From Bradyrhizobium guangzhouense (GTDB lineage: Bacteria > Pseudomonadota > Alphaproteobacteria > Rhizobiales > Xanthobacteraceae): 64,000 nucleotides of DNA. Below, piece after piece: positions 8,936-17,816 of the stretch. Position 1 is the stretch's first letter, and each line of letters begins with the position of its first letter. The stretch covers positions 124,001 through 188,000 of the forward strand of contig NZ_CP030053.1 in NCBI RefSeq assembly GCF_004114955.1, read 5' to 3'. The position numbers and the translations under genes are program-made. Below the pieces are notes generated by a model that saw only the letters and a program-made list of their open reading frames with translations, searched no databases and was not told the origin of the DNA.

Positions 8936-9712
8936 TCACTTTGAGTTTGCGGATCTGTTCTTCGACTTCGTCGGCGGTGGCGTCGGCGCCGGCTGCTCGA
9001 CTGGCGCATCGGTGCTGATCTTGTCCAGATGCATCACCACATTGCCTTCGAAACGGATGACGTCGCCGCCTTCCGTGATGCGCAGCTTGTCGGCTGTCAG
9101 CGTGCCGTTGGTCAATTTGACGTCGACATGCTCGTCCGACGAGACCGTACCCTTGTTCATGTCGACAAAGGCCGAGTTCAGCCGTGCCTCGTAGCCGGTC
9201 GAGGTGCGCACGAAGACGTCCTTGTGCAGATCGAGCTGCTGCTGCTTGTTGTCGAAGCGGCCGGTGCGGGCATCGAGGAACACGGTCGACTGGTCTTCCA
9301 TCAGCACCTTCGAGCGCAGATCGGCGAGATCGACATGATCGGGGTCGGTGATGTCCTGCGTCGCGGTCTTGGCCCAGAGCTCGTAGGGCCGCTGATCCGT
9401 CGTGAAGCCGGACATGTGCGGCGATTCCATCGTGATCTTGGTGCCGGTCACCACGAGGTTTCCGGAATCGACCTTGATGGGGATCATGGAGAAGGGATTG
9501 AGGAAGGTCGAGACGGCGACGATCGAGGCCATGGCCAGAACCACCGTCACCGGCACCGCGATGCGCAGAATCCGCACCAGGCGGCTGTGGCGCGCCGCCT
9601 GGGCAAACTTCGCCGCTAGCGCGGCGTCGTAGGTGGGAAACTGGGCCGAATTCACCGCTGCTCCGGAGGCATTGCTTGCCTGGTCAGAAGGCTCCAATCG
9701 AGGGCGCCCCAT
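8936..9712 (-). CDS. lptC: LPS export system protein LptC
   Basis: A 258-residue bitopic inner-membrane protein that hands lipopolysaccharide from LptBFG to LptA. One membrane helix lies near residues 45-68 (LRIAVPVTVVLAMASIVAVS). The rest is the periplasmic LptC domain with strand repeats such as TGTKITMESPHMSG and FVDMNKGTVSSDEHVDV. The tail is Pro/Lys-rich. It is the first gene of the lptC-lptA pair on the minus strand. The longer N-terminus (about 40 residues before the helix) is usual in alphaproteobacteria; a start at a later Met cannot be excluded. Confidence 0.85.
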   Translation of the reverse strand: MGRPRLEPSDQASNASGAAVNSAQFPTYDAALAAKFAQAARHSRLVRILRIAVPVTVVLAMASIVAVSTFLNPFSMIPIKVDSGNLVVTGTKITMESPHMSGFTTDQRPYELWAKTATQDITDPDHVDLADLRSKVLMEDQSTVFLDARTGRFDNKQQQLDLHKDVFVRTSTGYEARLNSAFVDMNKGTVSSDEHVDVKLTNGTLTADKLRITEGGDVIRFEGNVVMHLDKISTDAPVEQPAPTPPPTKSKNRSANSK

Positions 9713-9783
9713 TGTACCCGCGACCGCTGGAATATGCAGCCCGCGACAAACCGGTACGAAAGTGTCCGAAACGGGGCGGGTCG

Positions 9784-9960
9784 TCTCTCCCTCTCCCGCT
9801 TGCGGGAGAGGGTCGGGGAGAGGGTGTCACCGCAATGGGACAGCCCCCTAGAGGAGAAAACCCTCACCCGCGCCTTCGGCATAGCCGAGGCTCCGCCTCG
9901 GCGTCTCCTAAGAACGGCCGCTGAAGGCGGCCTATGCTCTCCCGCAAGCGGGAGAGGTTA
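9784..9960. repeat. Composite palindromic repeat (cccgcttgcggg family), complete copy
   Basis: The element is bounded by ctctcccgcttgcgggagag and its inverse ctctcccgcaagcgggagag about 150 bp apart. Between them are ggtcggggagagggtgtcaccgcaatggga-type sequence and an inner hairpin (ccgaggctccgcctcgg). It fills the 254-bp gap between the lptC and rnd starts/stops. See the finding on this family. Confidence 0.75.
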
Positions 9961-9966
9961 AGGGAC

Positions 9967-10581
9967 CTAGGAGTGCTCGAAAATGTCCTCTTCCTCCCAA
10001 CCCTGGAGGTCGAGCAAAGCGCGGGTCGGCAGGAAGTCGAAACAGGCTTTTGCCAGCGCGCTGCGGCCCTCCCGGACCAGCATGGCATCCAGCCGCTCGC
10101 GCAAGCCATGCAAATGCAGCACGTCGGAGGCGGCATAGGCCAGCTGCGGCTCGGTCAGGCTGTCGGAACCCCAATCGCTGGATTGCTGCTGCTTGGAGAG
10201 ATCGACATTGAGCACCTCGCGGACGAGGTCCTTGAGGCCGTGGCGATCGGTATAGGTGCGGGTCAGGCGGGAGGCGATCTTGGTGCAGTAGATCGGCCCG
10301 GTCATCACGCCGAAGGTCTGGTACAGCACGGCGACGTCGAACCGCGCGAAATGGAAGATCTTGGTGTTCGCGGGATTGGCGAGCAGCGCCTTCAAATTCG
10401 GCGCGTCGGTGTGGCCCTTGGGGATCTGCACCACGTCGGCGCTGCCGTCGCCGGGCGAGAGCTGGACCACGCAGAGCCGGTCGCGGTGCGGGTTCAGGCC
10501 CATGGTCTCGGTGTCGATCGCGACCGCGCCGGTGTAGCGGGAGAGGTCAGGCAGGTCGCCGCGATGCAGGCGTACGGTCAT
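9967..10581 (-). CDS. rnd: RNase D-like 3'-5' exonuclease (DEDDy)
   Basis: A 204-residue DEDD-family exonuclease. ExoI has D23 and E25 in AIDTETMGL; ExoII is in FHFARFDVAVL; ExoIII is in YAASDVLHL. Full RNase D proteins (about 375 residues) carry C-terminal HRDC domains; this protein has only the nuclease domain, a form frequent in alphaproteobacteria, often annotated ribonuclease D. It likely trims tRNA or other structured RNA 3' ends. It is a single gene with a repeat downstream and its own promoter region upstream. Confidence 0.85.
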   Translation of the reverse strand: MTVRLHRGDLPDLSRYTGAVAIDTETMGLNPHRDRLCVVQLSPGDGSADVVQIPKGHTDAPNLKALLANPANTKIFHFARFDVAVLYQTFGVMTGPIYCTKIASRLTRTYTDRHGLKDLVREVLNVDLSKQQQSSDWGSDSLTEPQLAYAASDVLHLHGLRERLDAMLVREGRSALAKACFDFLPTRALLDLQGWEEEDIFEHS

Positions 10582-10683
10582 GGCGTTTCAAACCCTTCAA
10601 TCGAATCGATCGGTCGGCAGCATAAGCTAATCGGATGGCCCGCGATTTAGCCATTAGGGACAGGGCGCGCAAGCAGCGATGGC

Positions 10684-12009
10684 TCAGATCGCCGCCAGCA
10701 TGATGCAGACCATCGCCGCAACGGTGGTGCGGCTGGCGCCGTCGCGGAAGGCGTAGATGATGGGGTCATCGGGCATCTCGCGGCGATGCGCGATCATCAA
10801 GGCCCGGCCGAACCAGTAGAGCAGCAAGGGCGCGAGCAGCCACAGCATCCAGGGGCGGCTGTAGAGCGGCGTCACCGCCGAGGACGAGACGTAGAGCGCG
10901 AACACCGTCACCGCATTCATCGCGCTCGCGGCCGCCATCGCGGCGATGATGTGCAGGTCGCTGACGCGGTAGTCGCGGTTGGAGGGATCGGCAAGGCCTT
11001 CGCCCTGGCGCATGCTGAGCTCGCTGAAGCGCTTGATCAGCGCCAGCGAAGTGAACACGAACAGCGAGAACACCATCAGCCATTCCGACAGCACCACGCC
11101 GGCCGCGACGGCGCCGGCAACGATGCGCAGGCAATACAGGCCGGCCAGCGTGACGACGTCGACCAGCATCTTGCGCTTGAGCACCAGCGAATAGGCGATG
11201 GTGGTGACGAGATAGGCGACGAGCACGCCGAGGAACGTCAGGGAGATGCAGAGGCTGGCACCGAAGGCAAACAGCCACAGCACGGGGATCGCCGACAGCG
11301 CCGACGAGATCGGCAAATCACCCGCCGCCAGCGCGCGATGGCGCTTGGTCGGATGCTGGCGATCGGCGGCGAGGTCGAGCAGATCGTTCATCAGATAGGC
11401 GCCCGACGCGCAGGCCGAGAACGCCAGGAACGCCAGCAGCGTGGCGCCGAGCGTTGCGAGGTTCACCTGATGCGCGGTGAGAACGGGCACGAACACCAGC
11501 GTGTTCTTGGCGTATTGATAGAGGCGCAGCGCCTTCGCCCAGGTTCGCAGGCTGACGCGATCCCTGACGACATGGTCGATCCGCTCGATCGCGGCGCGGT
11601 CGAACGGCAGATTTTCGCCGGCCGCAAGATCTGCCGGCGTCACGACGCCGTCGAAGCCGAGATGCGCCGAGATGCCGGCCGCCTGATCGGCGAAGCGGCC
11701 CGCGACCAGAAAAATCTTGCCGCCCCGCGCCCGCGCCGCCAGCGCCCGGTTCAGCACGTCGGCATCGTAGGGAAGGTGGGCGTAGTCGATCCTGGCGCGC
11801 GCCAGAACATCCGTCAGTGCCGCCATGCCCGGACGACCCCGCGCGCCGAAACGGGCCAGCATGCGGGCGGGGCTGGAGAACAGCGCCTCCATCAGCAATT
11901 CCGAGCGCAGCAGGGCGCCTTCGAGATCGACGACGAGGGTACGGGCCGGCGCCGCCGGCGCCTGCGGCGCGGCCTCGCTCCGATCGTACTGCCAGACGGG
12001 CTGCTCCAT
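10684..12009 (-). CDS. UbiA-family phosphoribosyl-polyprenyl-phosphate synthase-like protein with N-terminal HAD-like region
   Basis: A 441-residue polytopic membrane protein. Residues about 20-150 resemble a HAD phosphatase fold (VVDLEGALL). The rest is a UbiA prenyltransferase domain with roughly eight or nine helices. The acidic motif NDLLDLAADRQHP followed by TKRHRALAAG closely matches mycobacterial DPPR synthase (Rv3806c), which joins PRPP to decaprenyl phosphate, and the rhizobial NoeC type; it is less like quinone UbiA enzymes. DprE1-like and DprE2-like genes lie 4-6 kb away. The start MEQPVWQ is my choice; a frame extension to 12102 adds 31 unlikely residues. The HAD part has Glu for the usual second Asp. 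Confidence 0.75.
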   Translation of the reverse strand: MEQPVWQYDRSEAAPQAPAAPARTLVVDLEGALLRSELLMEALFSSPARMLARFGARGRPGMAALTDVLARARIDYAHLPYDADVLNRALAARARGGKIFLVAGRFADQAAGISAHLGFDGVVTPADLAAGENLPFDRAAIERIDHVVRDRVSLRTWAKALRLYQYAKNTLVFVPVLTAHQVNLATLGATLLAFLAFSACASGAYLMNDLLDLAADRQHPTKRHRALAAGDLPISSALSAIPVLWLFAFGASLCISLTFLGVLVAYLVTTIAYSLVLKRKMLVDVVTLAGLYCLRIVAGAVAAGVVLSEWLMVFSLFVFTSLALIKRFSELSMRQGEGLADPSNRDYRVSDLHIIAAMAAASAMNAVTVFALYVSSSAVTPLYSRPWMLWLLAPLLLYWFGRALMIAHRREMPDDPIIYAFRDGASRTTVAAMVCIMLAAI

Positions 12010-12286
12010 CCGAAAACGCTCTGACTGACCGCGACACGGCCGGCCCAAGGATTGGGGAGGCCGGGGAGCAGGAAAATGGACGGCCGCGAGCCTAAGGAGC
12101 ATTCGCTAAGGGCGGCTTAATCCGGCCGGGGACGGGTCGGCAAGGAGGTCCCGCCGCCAGCTGTTGCAGGGATCCCACAATCCGGCACGCGCCGAAATAT
12201 ACCAGCGGAACCTGCGGCCCGGGCCGGTGGTAATCGGCGGCGCCGACCCTATCTGAGCCCAGCTTTCTCACCACACCCCAGGTACC

Positions 12287-13558
12287 ATGACAGACCAGAC
12301 GCTCGCCGCGCCGATCGACGATCAGCAGGAACGCCAGCGCGGCTTTACGCGCTACCAGTCGCTTCTCGTGGCGCTGCTCGCCTTCGCCCAGTTCACGATC
12401 ATTCTCGACTTCATCATCATGTCGCCGCTCGGCGCCATCATGATGCCCTCGCTCGACATCACGGCCGGGCAATTCGGCGTCGCGGTGTCGGCCTACGCGT
12501 TCAGCGCCGGATTGTCGGGCATCCTGGCCGCCGGCTTTGCCGACCGCTTCGACCGCAAGCGCCTGCTGCTGTTTTTCTATGCCGGCTTCACGCTCGGGAC
12601 CCTGCTGTGTGCGCTGGCGCAGAACTACCAACTGCTGCTGCTGGGCCGCGTCGTGACCGGTCTGTTCGGCGGCGTGATCGGCTCGATCGTGCTCGCCATC
12701 GTCACCGATCTGTTCGCGCTGCATTTGCGCGGCCGCGTGATGGGCTTCGTGCAGACGGCGTTTGCCGCGAGCCAGGTGCTCGGCGTACCCACCGGGTTGT
12801 TCCTGGCCAATCGCTGGAGCTGGCATGTCTGCTTCTTCGCGATCGTCGGCCTGTCGATCCTGTCGATCGCCATCATTGCCTTCGCCATGGCGCCGGTGGA
12901 TGCGCATCTGAAGCTGAAGCAGGACAAAAACCCGTTCCACCATCTGGTCGCGACGGTCAGTGAGCCGCGCTACACGCTGGCCTTCGCGGTCACGACATTG
13001 CTGGCAACGGGCGGCTACATGCTGATGCCGTATTCGAGCGCCTTCACCGTGAACAATGTCGGCATCGACATCGTGCATCTGCCGACGATCTATCTGGTCT
13101 CGGGCCTGTTCAGCATCGTCACCGGACCGCTGGTCGGCCGCGCCTCCGACACCTTCGGCAAATACCCGACCTTCGTGTTCGGCTGCGCGATGACCGTCGT
13201 CATGGTGCTGATCTACACCCATCTCGGCCACGTCTCGCTGGTGACAGCGATCGCCGTCAACGTGCTGCTGTTCGTCGGCATCTTCTCGCGCATGATCCCG
13301 TCGCAGGCGCTGATCTCGGCGATCCCCGACCAGAGCCAGCGCGGCTCCTTCAGCGCGATCAGCGCCTCGCTGCAGCAGCTCTCCGGCGGCCTCGGCTCGG
13401 TGCTCGCGGCCGCGATCATCTCGCAGCAAGCCGACGGCTCGCTGCTGCATTTCGAGCGGATCGGCTATGTCGTCGTGACGACGACGATCATCACGCTGGT
13501 GGCGATGTATTTCGTACAGAAGGGGGTGGCGGCGCGGGCTGGGCGGAGTGTGGTGTGA
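12287..13558 (+). CDS. MFS transporter
   Basis: A 423-residue major facilitator superfamily permease with about 12 membrane helices. The cytoplasmic loop between helices 2 and 3 reads GFADRFDRKRLL, the family A-like motif. A hydrophilic loop near residues 205-225 (HLKLKQDKNPFHH) splits the two halves. The pattern resembles the arabinose/chloramphenicol-efflux type (AraJ/Cml-like), but the substrate is unknown. It stands alone, divergent from the UbiA-like gene, with a 277-bp gap between the starts. Confidence 0.8.
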   Translation: MTDQTLAAPIDDQQERQRGFTRYQSLLVALLAFAQFTIILDFIIMSPLGAIMMPSLDITAGQFGVAVSAYAFSAGLSGILAAGFADRFDRKRLLLFFYAGFTLGTLLCALAQNYQLLLLGRVVTGLFGGVIGSIVLAIVTDLFALHLRGRVMGFVQTAFAASQVLGVPTGLFLANRWSWHVCFFAIVGLSILSIAIIAFAMAPVDAHLKLKQDKNPFHHLVATVSEPRYTLAFAVTTLLATGGYMLMPYSSAFTVNNVGIDIVHLPTIYLVSGLFSIVTGPLVGRASDTFGKYPTFVFGCAMTVVMVLIYTHLGHVSLVTAIAVNVLLFVGIFSRMIPSQALISAIPDQSQRGSFSAISASLQQLSGGLGSVLAAAIISQQADGSLLHFERIGYVVVTTTIITLVAMYFVQKGVAARAGRSVV

Positions 13559-13615
13559 GGGCTTACAAGGCCGATTGGCCCGAAGGCGTTCATCACCGCT
13601 TGATGAAAAGGCCAT

Positions 13616-13632
13616 CCAATAATAGTTATTGG
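13616..13632. promoter_or_regulatory. Perfect palindrome, likely ParD operator
   Basis: CCAATAA-TAG-TTATTGG is an exact 7-3-7 inverted repeat, AT-rich in a GC-rich setting, 27 bp before the antitoxin ATG. Type II antitoxins usually bind such sites to repress their own operon. Binding is inferred. Confidence 0.6.
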
Positions 13633-13658
13633 GCTGAATACCGACGGAGAAGCGCGGC

Positions 13659-13916
13659 ATGGCAGTCAGTGCAGATCTGGGCGAAGCCCTTGAAAACTTT
13701 GTGACAAAGCTAGTTGCTTCGGGCCGTTACCACTCCAAGAGCGAGGTGCTGCGGGAGGGCGTGCGGCTCATTCAGGAGCGCGAAGCGCGGCTGGCGGTAT
13801 TAGACGCCGCGATCGCTCGCGGGCTTGATGACGCCGACGCGGGCCGAACCAAGCCAAGCTCCGAAGTCTTCGACCGGCTAGAGGCCAGACTGGCGAGTAA
13901 AGCGGACCGCACGTGA
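13659..13916 (+). CDS. parD: ParD-family antitoxin
   Basis: An 85-residue ribbon-helix-helix antitoxin. The N-terminal 45 residues (through SKSEVLREGVRLIQERE) match the ParD/CC2985 DNA-binding and dimerisation domain. The charged C-terminal half (LDAAIARGLDDADAG) is the region that wraps the toxin in this family. It overlaps the toxin start (GTGA), the standard antitoxin-toxin layout, and a perfect palindrome just upstream suggests self-repression. Confidence 0.88.
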   Translation: MAVSADLGEALENFVTKLVASGRYHSKSEVLREGVRLIQEREARLAVLDAAIARGLDDADAGRTKPSSEVFDRLEARLASKADRT

Positions 13917-14212
13917 TCGTCGTCATCACCGCGGAAGCCGAAGCTGATCTCGAGGACATCGCGTCATATGTCGCCGAGCAGAGCCCGCGGAGTGCGCTCA
14001 CGCTGCTGCGCGGGCTACGAGAGAAGTGCGAATCGCTTGCTGACGCACCGCGCGGCTATCCCTTGGTCCCCCGCTACGAACGCACGGGTATTCGTCGTCG
14101 CCCGTTCGGCAACTATTTGATCTTCTATCGGGTCGGTAACGATGCGATCGAAGTGATCCACATCCTTCACGGCGCGAGGGATTACGAGCCGCTGCTTTTC
14201 CCGGAGGACTGA
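13913..14212 (+). CDS. parE: ParE/RelE-superfamily toxin
   Basis: A 99-residue RelE/ParE-fold toxin starting at GTG inside the antitoxin stop. Recognisable parts are an EAEADLEDIASYV helix at the start and RRRPFGNYLIFYRV and VIHILHGARDYEPLL at the end, the typical ParE C-terminal strands. ParE toxins poison DNA gyrase; RelE relatives cut mRNA. The ParD partner points to the ParE type. The pair lies 47 bp from a convergent tRNA-Leu gene. There is no truncation. Confidence 0.85.
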   Translation: MIVVITAEAEADLEDIASYVAEQSPRSALTLLRGLREKCESLADAPRGYPLVPRYERTGIRRRPFGNYLIFYRVGNDAIEVIHILHGARDYEPLLFPED

Positions 14213-14258
14213 GATTCTCGCGAAGCGCCCGCCGAACAACGGCTGCACCAACCTAAAA

Positions 14259-14345
<87 letters not shown>

Positions 14346-14484
14346 ATGCCGTTTGGGGCACGGAGGCGGTTACTACGGTTCGGTGACGCCGTTGTCAATT
14401 CATGGTTCTGGATGCCGATTGCGCATCGCACACCGCCCCGATACAAGCCTGATATCGCGCACTCTTCCGCAGGAATGGACCTCC

Positions 14485-15450
14485 ATGGCATCGAATCTGG
14501 AAACTCTCGTCACGGTTTTCGGCGGATCGGGGTTTTTGGGCCGGAATGTCGTCCGCGCGCTGTGCCGGCGGGATTACCGGGTCCGCGTGGCGGTCCGGCG
14601 GCCGGAATTGGCCGGTTACCTCCAGCCCTCGGGCAAGGTCGGCCAGGTCCACACCATCCAGGCGAACCTGCGCTACCCTGGATCGGTCGAGGCGGCGGTG
14701 CGTGATTCGCATGTCGTGATCAACCTGGTCGGCATCCTCACGCAAGGCGGCGCCCAGACCTTCGACGCCGTCCAGGCCAAGGGCGCCGAGACCGTCGCCA
14801 AGGCGGCGGCGGCCGCGGGGGCCGGCCTGATCCATGTCTCGGCAATCGGCGCCGACGCTGATTCGCCCTCGCACTACGCCAGGGCCAAGGCGGCCGGCGA
14901 GGCCGCGGTGTCGGCAGCGGTGCCGTCGGCCACGATCTTCCGCCCCTCCGTGATGTTCGGCCCCGAGGACCAGTTCACCAACCGCTTTGCGGCGCTGGCG
15001 CGGATGTCGCCGGTGCTGCCGCTGATCGGCGGCGCGACCAGGATGCAACCTGTTTACGTCGGCGACGTCGCCACCGCGATCGCGGATGCCGTCGACGGCA
15101 AGGCCAAGGCGGGCGCGACCTACGAGCTCGGCGGGCCCGAGGTGCTGACCATGCGCGAGATCATCGAGGCGATCCTCGCCATCACCGACCGCGAGCGCAC
15201 GCTGGTGCCGCTCTCGTTCGGCCTCGCCCGCCTCAAGGCCGCCTTCCTGCAATTCGCACCCGGCGCGTTCAAGCTGACGCCGGATCAGGTCACGCTGCTC
15301 GAGCGCGACAATGTCGTGTCTGACACGGCGAAGGCCGCCGGCCTGACGCTGGAAGGTCTCGGCATCACCCCCGATTCGCTGGAAGCGATCGCCCCGCAAT
15401 ATCTCTGGCGCTTCCGCCCGCAGGGCCAGTTCCAGCGCATGGGCGTGTAG
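14485..15450 (+). CDS. NDUFA9-like NAD(P)-dependent epimerase/dehydratase family protein
   Basis: A 321-residue atypical short-chain dehydrogenase. The nucleotide-binding loop FGGSGFLGRNVV is at residues 12-23. The central IHVSAIGAD/SHYARAKAAGEAAV region replaces the canonical YxxxK site with a weak YxxxK (YARAK). It resembles NDUFA9/complex-I-associated NAD(P)H-binding proteins, which alphaproteobacteria encode alone as probable NADH-ubiquinone oxidoreductase assembly factors or quinone-related reductases. The start MASNLETL was preferred to an in-frame extension from 14353, which would run out of the tRNA promoter region. Confidence 0.82.
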   Translation: MASNLETLVTVFGGSGFLGRNVVRALCRRDYRVRVAVRRPELAGYLQPSGKVGQVHTIQANLRYPGSVEAAVRDSHVVINLVGILTQGGAQTFDAVQAKGAETVAKAAAAAGAGLIHVSAIGADADSPSHYARAKAAGEAAVSAAVPSATIFRPSVMFGPEDQFTNRFAALARMSPVLPLIGGATRMQPVYVGDVATAIADAVDGKAKAGATYELGGPEVLTMREIIEAILAITDRERTLVPLSFGLARLKAAFLQFAPGAFKLTPDQVTLLERDNVVSDTAKAAGLTLEGLGITPDSLEAIAPQYLWRFRPQGQFQRMGV

Positions 15451-15468
15451 TCGACGGCGGTCTATCTT

Positions 15469-15628
15469 AACCTCTCCCGCTTGCGGGAGAGGTCGCCGCG
15501 GAGCGGCGGGTGAGGGCTTTCTCCTCTTGGGGAGTCTCTCTGCGGAGACACCCTCTCCCCGACCCTCTCCCGCATCCGCCTTCGCCCGAAGGCGGGCTTC
15601 GGCGAGACAAGAGCGGGAGAGGGAGCGC
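15469..15628. repeat. Composite palindromic repeat (cccgcttgcggg family)
   Basis: It opens with cctctcccgcttgcgggaga, holds a gaggggctt/tctcctcttggggag-like centre and a tctctctgcggagacaccctctcc arm, and closes with agagcgggagagggag. It lies between the convergent epimerase and SDR genes and could serve as a shared end of transcription. Confidence 0.7.
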
Positions 15629-15649
15629 ACCATTTGCGCGGCTACGATC

Positions 15650-16390
15650 TCAAAACTTCAGCTTCTTGAACACCGCCTCCGGCAGCATCTTGATGATCAG
15701 CATCACGAGACGCCAGACGCCGCTGACGTAGACGACATCCCTCTTCTTCGCGACGGCATTCAGGATCGCATCGCCGACGACAGGCGCCTCGACGGTGAGC
15801 GGGCCGATCAGCTTCATGCCTTCGGTCATCCTGGTGCGGACAAAGCCCGGCTTCACGGTGACAACATGCACGCCGCCGCGGCTGGCGCGGGCGCGCAGGC
15901 CAGAGAGGAAGGCGGAGAAGCCTGCTTTCGCCGAGCCGTAGACATAGTTCGAGGCGCGGCCGCGATCGCCGGCCACCGACGAGACGCCGACAACAGTGCC
16001 GTTGCCGCGGCTCAAGAATCTCTCCGCGAACAGGCCGAGGATCAGCGACGGCCCCTCGTAGTTCGAACGCATGATCGTGGTGGCATGGGCGAGATCGTGC
16101 TCGGCATTCTGCTGCACGCCGAGCAACCCGACGATCGAGATCACGACGTCAGGCAAGACAGGAAGGCCGGCGACGAAGCCGTCGAAAGACGCGGTGTCGA
16201 GCACGTCGAACGTCCACGTGCTCGCTTCGATATTGTAGCGCGCGCGGAGGTCGGCGGCGTCGGGCTCGAGCGCAGCGGCATCACGGCCTGCAAGGCCGAC
16301 ATCATAACCGGACTTGGCAAAGGCGCGCGCGGCGGCGCGGCCGATATCGGAGGAGCCACCGAGCACCAATACTGACTTGCGTGACGTCAC
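15650..16390 (-). CDS. DprE2-like short-chain dehydrogenase (decaprenylphosphoryl-2-keto-ribose reductase)
   Basis: A 246-residue classical-fold SDR. The dinucleotide motif is LGGSSDIGRAAA (residues about 10-21). The active-site region reads VSSVAGDRGRASNYVYGSAKAGF, with Ser and YxxxK in place; mycobacterial DprE2 has a very similar VAGERVRRSNFVYGSTKAG stretch. DprE2 reduces the 2-keto intermediate to decaprenylphosphoryl-arabinose. A hydrophobic C-terminus (RLVMLIIKMLPEAVF) may touch the membrane. It follows the DprE1-like gene by three bases, so the two are one operon. Confidence 0.8.
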   Translation of the reverse strand: MTSRKSVLVLGGSSDIGRAAARAFAKSGYDVGLAGRDAAALEPDAADLRARYNIEASTWTFDVLDTASFDGFVAGLPVLPDVVISIVGLLGVQQNAEHDLAHATTIMRSNYEGPSLILGLFAERFLSRGNGTVVGVSSVAGDRGRASNYVYGSAKAGFSAFLSGLRARASRGGVHVVTVKPGFVRTRMTEGMKLIGPLTVEAPVVGDAILNAVAKKRDVVYVSGVWRLVMLIIKMLPEAVFKKLKF

Positions 16391-16393
16391 GGC

Positions 16394-17725
16394 TTAAACC
16401 TCATCGAACAGGCGTTGTGACAATTTCGAGCGGATATTGCCGGCCGGATCGAGCGATTTGCGGATCGCCTTGAAGCGCCCCAGCGCCGGATAGCCGGCCT
16501 CGAACGTCGCGCGCGACTGGCGGGCGTCCTTCGCCAGATAAAGCCTGCCGCCGGCGGCGACGATCAGGCGGTCGATCTCGTCGAGGAAATCCAGGATGTC
16601 GTCCTTGACGGGGAAATCCAGCGCCAGCGTGTAGCCGGGCAGCGGAAACGACAGCAGGCCGTCGCCATGGCCGAGCTTTTTGAGCACCGCGAGGAACGAG
16701 GCATCGCCGCGCCTTGCGACGCGATCCAGGATGTCGCCGAGCACCTCGCGCGCGCCGGCTTCGGGGATCACGCATTGATGCTGGAGAAAGCCGCGCCGCC
16801 CGTAAATGCGATTCCAGTCGCTGAGACTGTCGAGCGGGAAGAAATACGGATAGAGCGAGACCACATGCTGGCTGCCGGCACGCCGCGCGCCCATGCGGTA
16901 ATAGAGCTCGTTGAAGGCACCGACGCTGTAGCGATTGAGCGTGATCGACGGCAGGTCGAGGGGCACCGCGAGCCCCGGAGGCTTGCCGACGGGAAACACC
17001 ACGGCGCCTTCGGCCAGCTCATCCCTGCCGGCGTGCTCCCCGAGATAGATCAAGGAACGGCCGAGGTTGCGCCCGCGCGCCACGCAGTCGATCCACGCCA
17101 CCGAATAGGTCGCGGAATCGCCGGCCTCGAGTGCGCGCATGGCGGCATCGAGATCGGACGCGGAGATCACCCGCTCGCGGATCCAGCCTGTTGCGACGGA
17201 GCGCAGCCGCAGCGTCGCTTCGAGGATCACGCCCGTGAGGCCCATGCCGCCGACGGTCGCGAAGAAGACATCGGAATTCTGCTCGCGCGAGGCTTCGATG
17301 GTCTCGCCGGCCCCTGTACGCAGCAGAATGCTGTCGACATAGCGGCCGAAACCGCCCTCGCCGTGATGGTTCTTGCCATGCACGTCGGCCGCAATCGCGC
17401 CGCCGACCGAGACGAAGCGCGTGCCCGGCACCACTGACGGCAGGAAGCCGCGCGGACCAAAGGTATCGATCAGGTCGGACAGCAGCACGCCGGCTTCCAG
17501 GCGGATGCGGCCCGTCGCCGGATCGAACGACCTCACCCGGTCGAACGCCGTCATTCCGATGGTTCTGGCGGCGCCGATCGCGGCATCGCCATAGGCGCGG
17601 CCATTGCCCCTCGCGATGGAGCCGGTCACGTCGGCGACGGCCCGGCTTACGGCCTCGAACGACCGGGGCCGCAGCATTTCGGTATCGACGACCGGGAAGC
17701 GCCCCCAGCCGCTGACTGTCGTCAT
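16394..17725 (-). CDS. DprE1-like FAD-dependent oxidase (decaprenylphosphoryl-ribose 2'-epimerase subunit)
   Basis: A 443-residue VAO/FAD_binding_4 oxidoreductase. The FAD domain has RGNGRAYGDAAIG and PGTRFVSVGGAIAADVHGKNHH, which line up with the mycobacterial DprE1 segments RGLGRSYGD and VGGAIACDIHGKNHH. The C-terminal half matches too (SFPLPGYTLALDFPVKD, YLAKDAR). The catalytic Lys418 of the mycobacterial enzyme corresponds to K399; the Cys387 attacked by benzothiazinones corresponds to A368. It oxidises the C2' hydroxyl of polyprenylphosphoryl-ribose in the family. It is transcribed with the DprE2-like gene. Confidence 0.82.
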   Translation of the reverse strand: MTTVSGWGRFPVVDTEMLRPRSFEAVSRAVADVTGSIARGNGRAYGDAAIGAARTIGMTAFDRVRSFDPATGRIRLEAGVLLSDLIDTFGPRGFLPSVVPGTRFVSVGGAIAADVHGKNHHGEGGFGRYVDSILLRTGAGETIEASREQNSDVFFATVGGMGLTGVILEATLRLRSVATGWIRERVISASDLDAAMRALEAGDSATYSVAWIDCVARGRNLGRSLIYLGEHAGRDELAEGAVVFPVGKPPGLAVPLDLPSITLNRYSVGAFNELYYRMGARRAGSQHVVSLYPYFFPLDSLSDWNRIYGRRGFLQHQCVIPEAGAREVLGDILDRVARRGDASFLAVLKKLGHGDGLLSFPLPGYTLALDFPVKDDILDFLDEIDRLIVAAGGRLYLAKDARQSRATFEAGYPALGRFKAIRKSLDPAGNIRSKLSQRLFDEV

Positions 17726-17816
17726 CGTTCAGCTCCGCTTGCGGGCGCACGCCGCCCGCTCCGGAGACTGCCTAGCGGTCAAAAGCTGATATTGCGTTGA
17801 GGCCCGTCAGCAAAGG

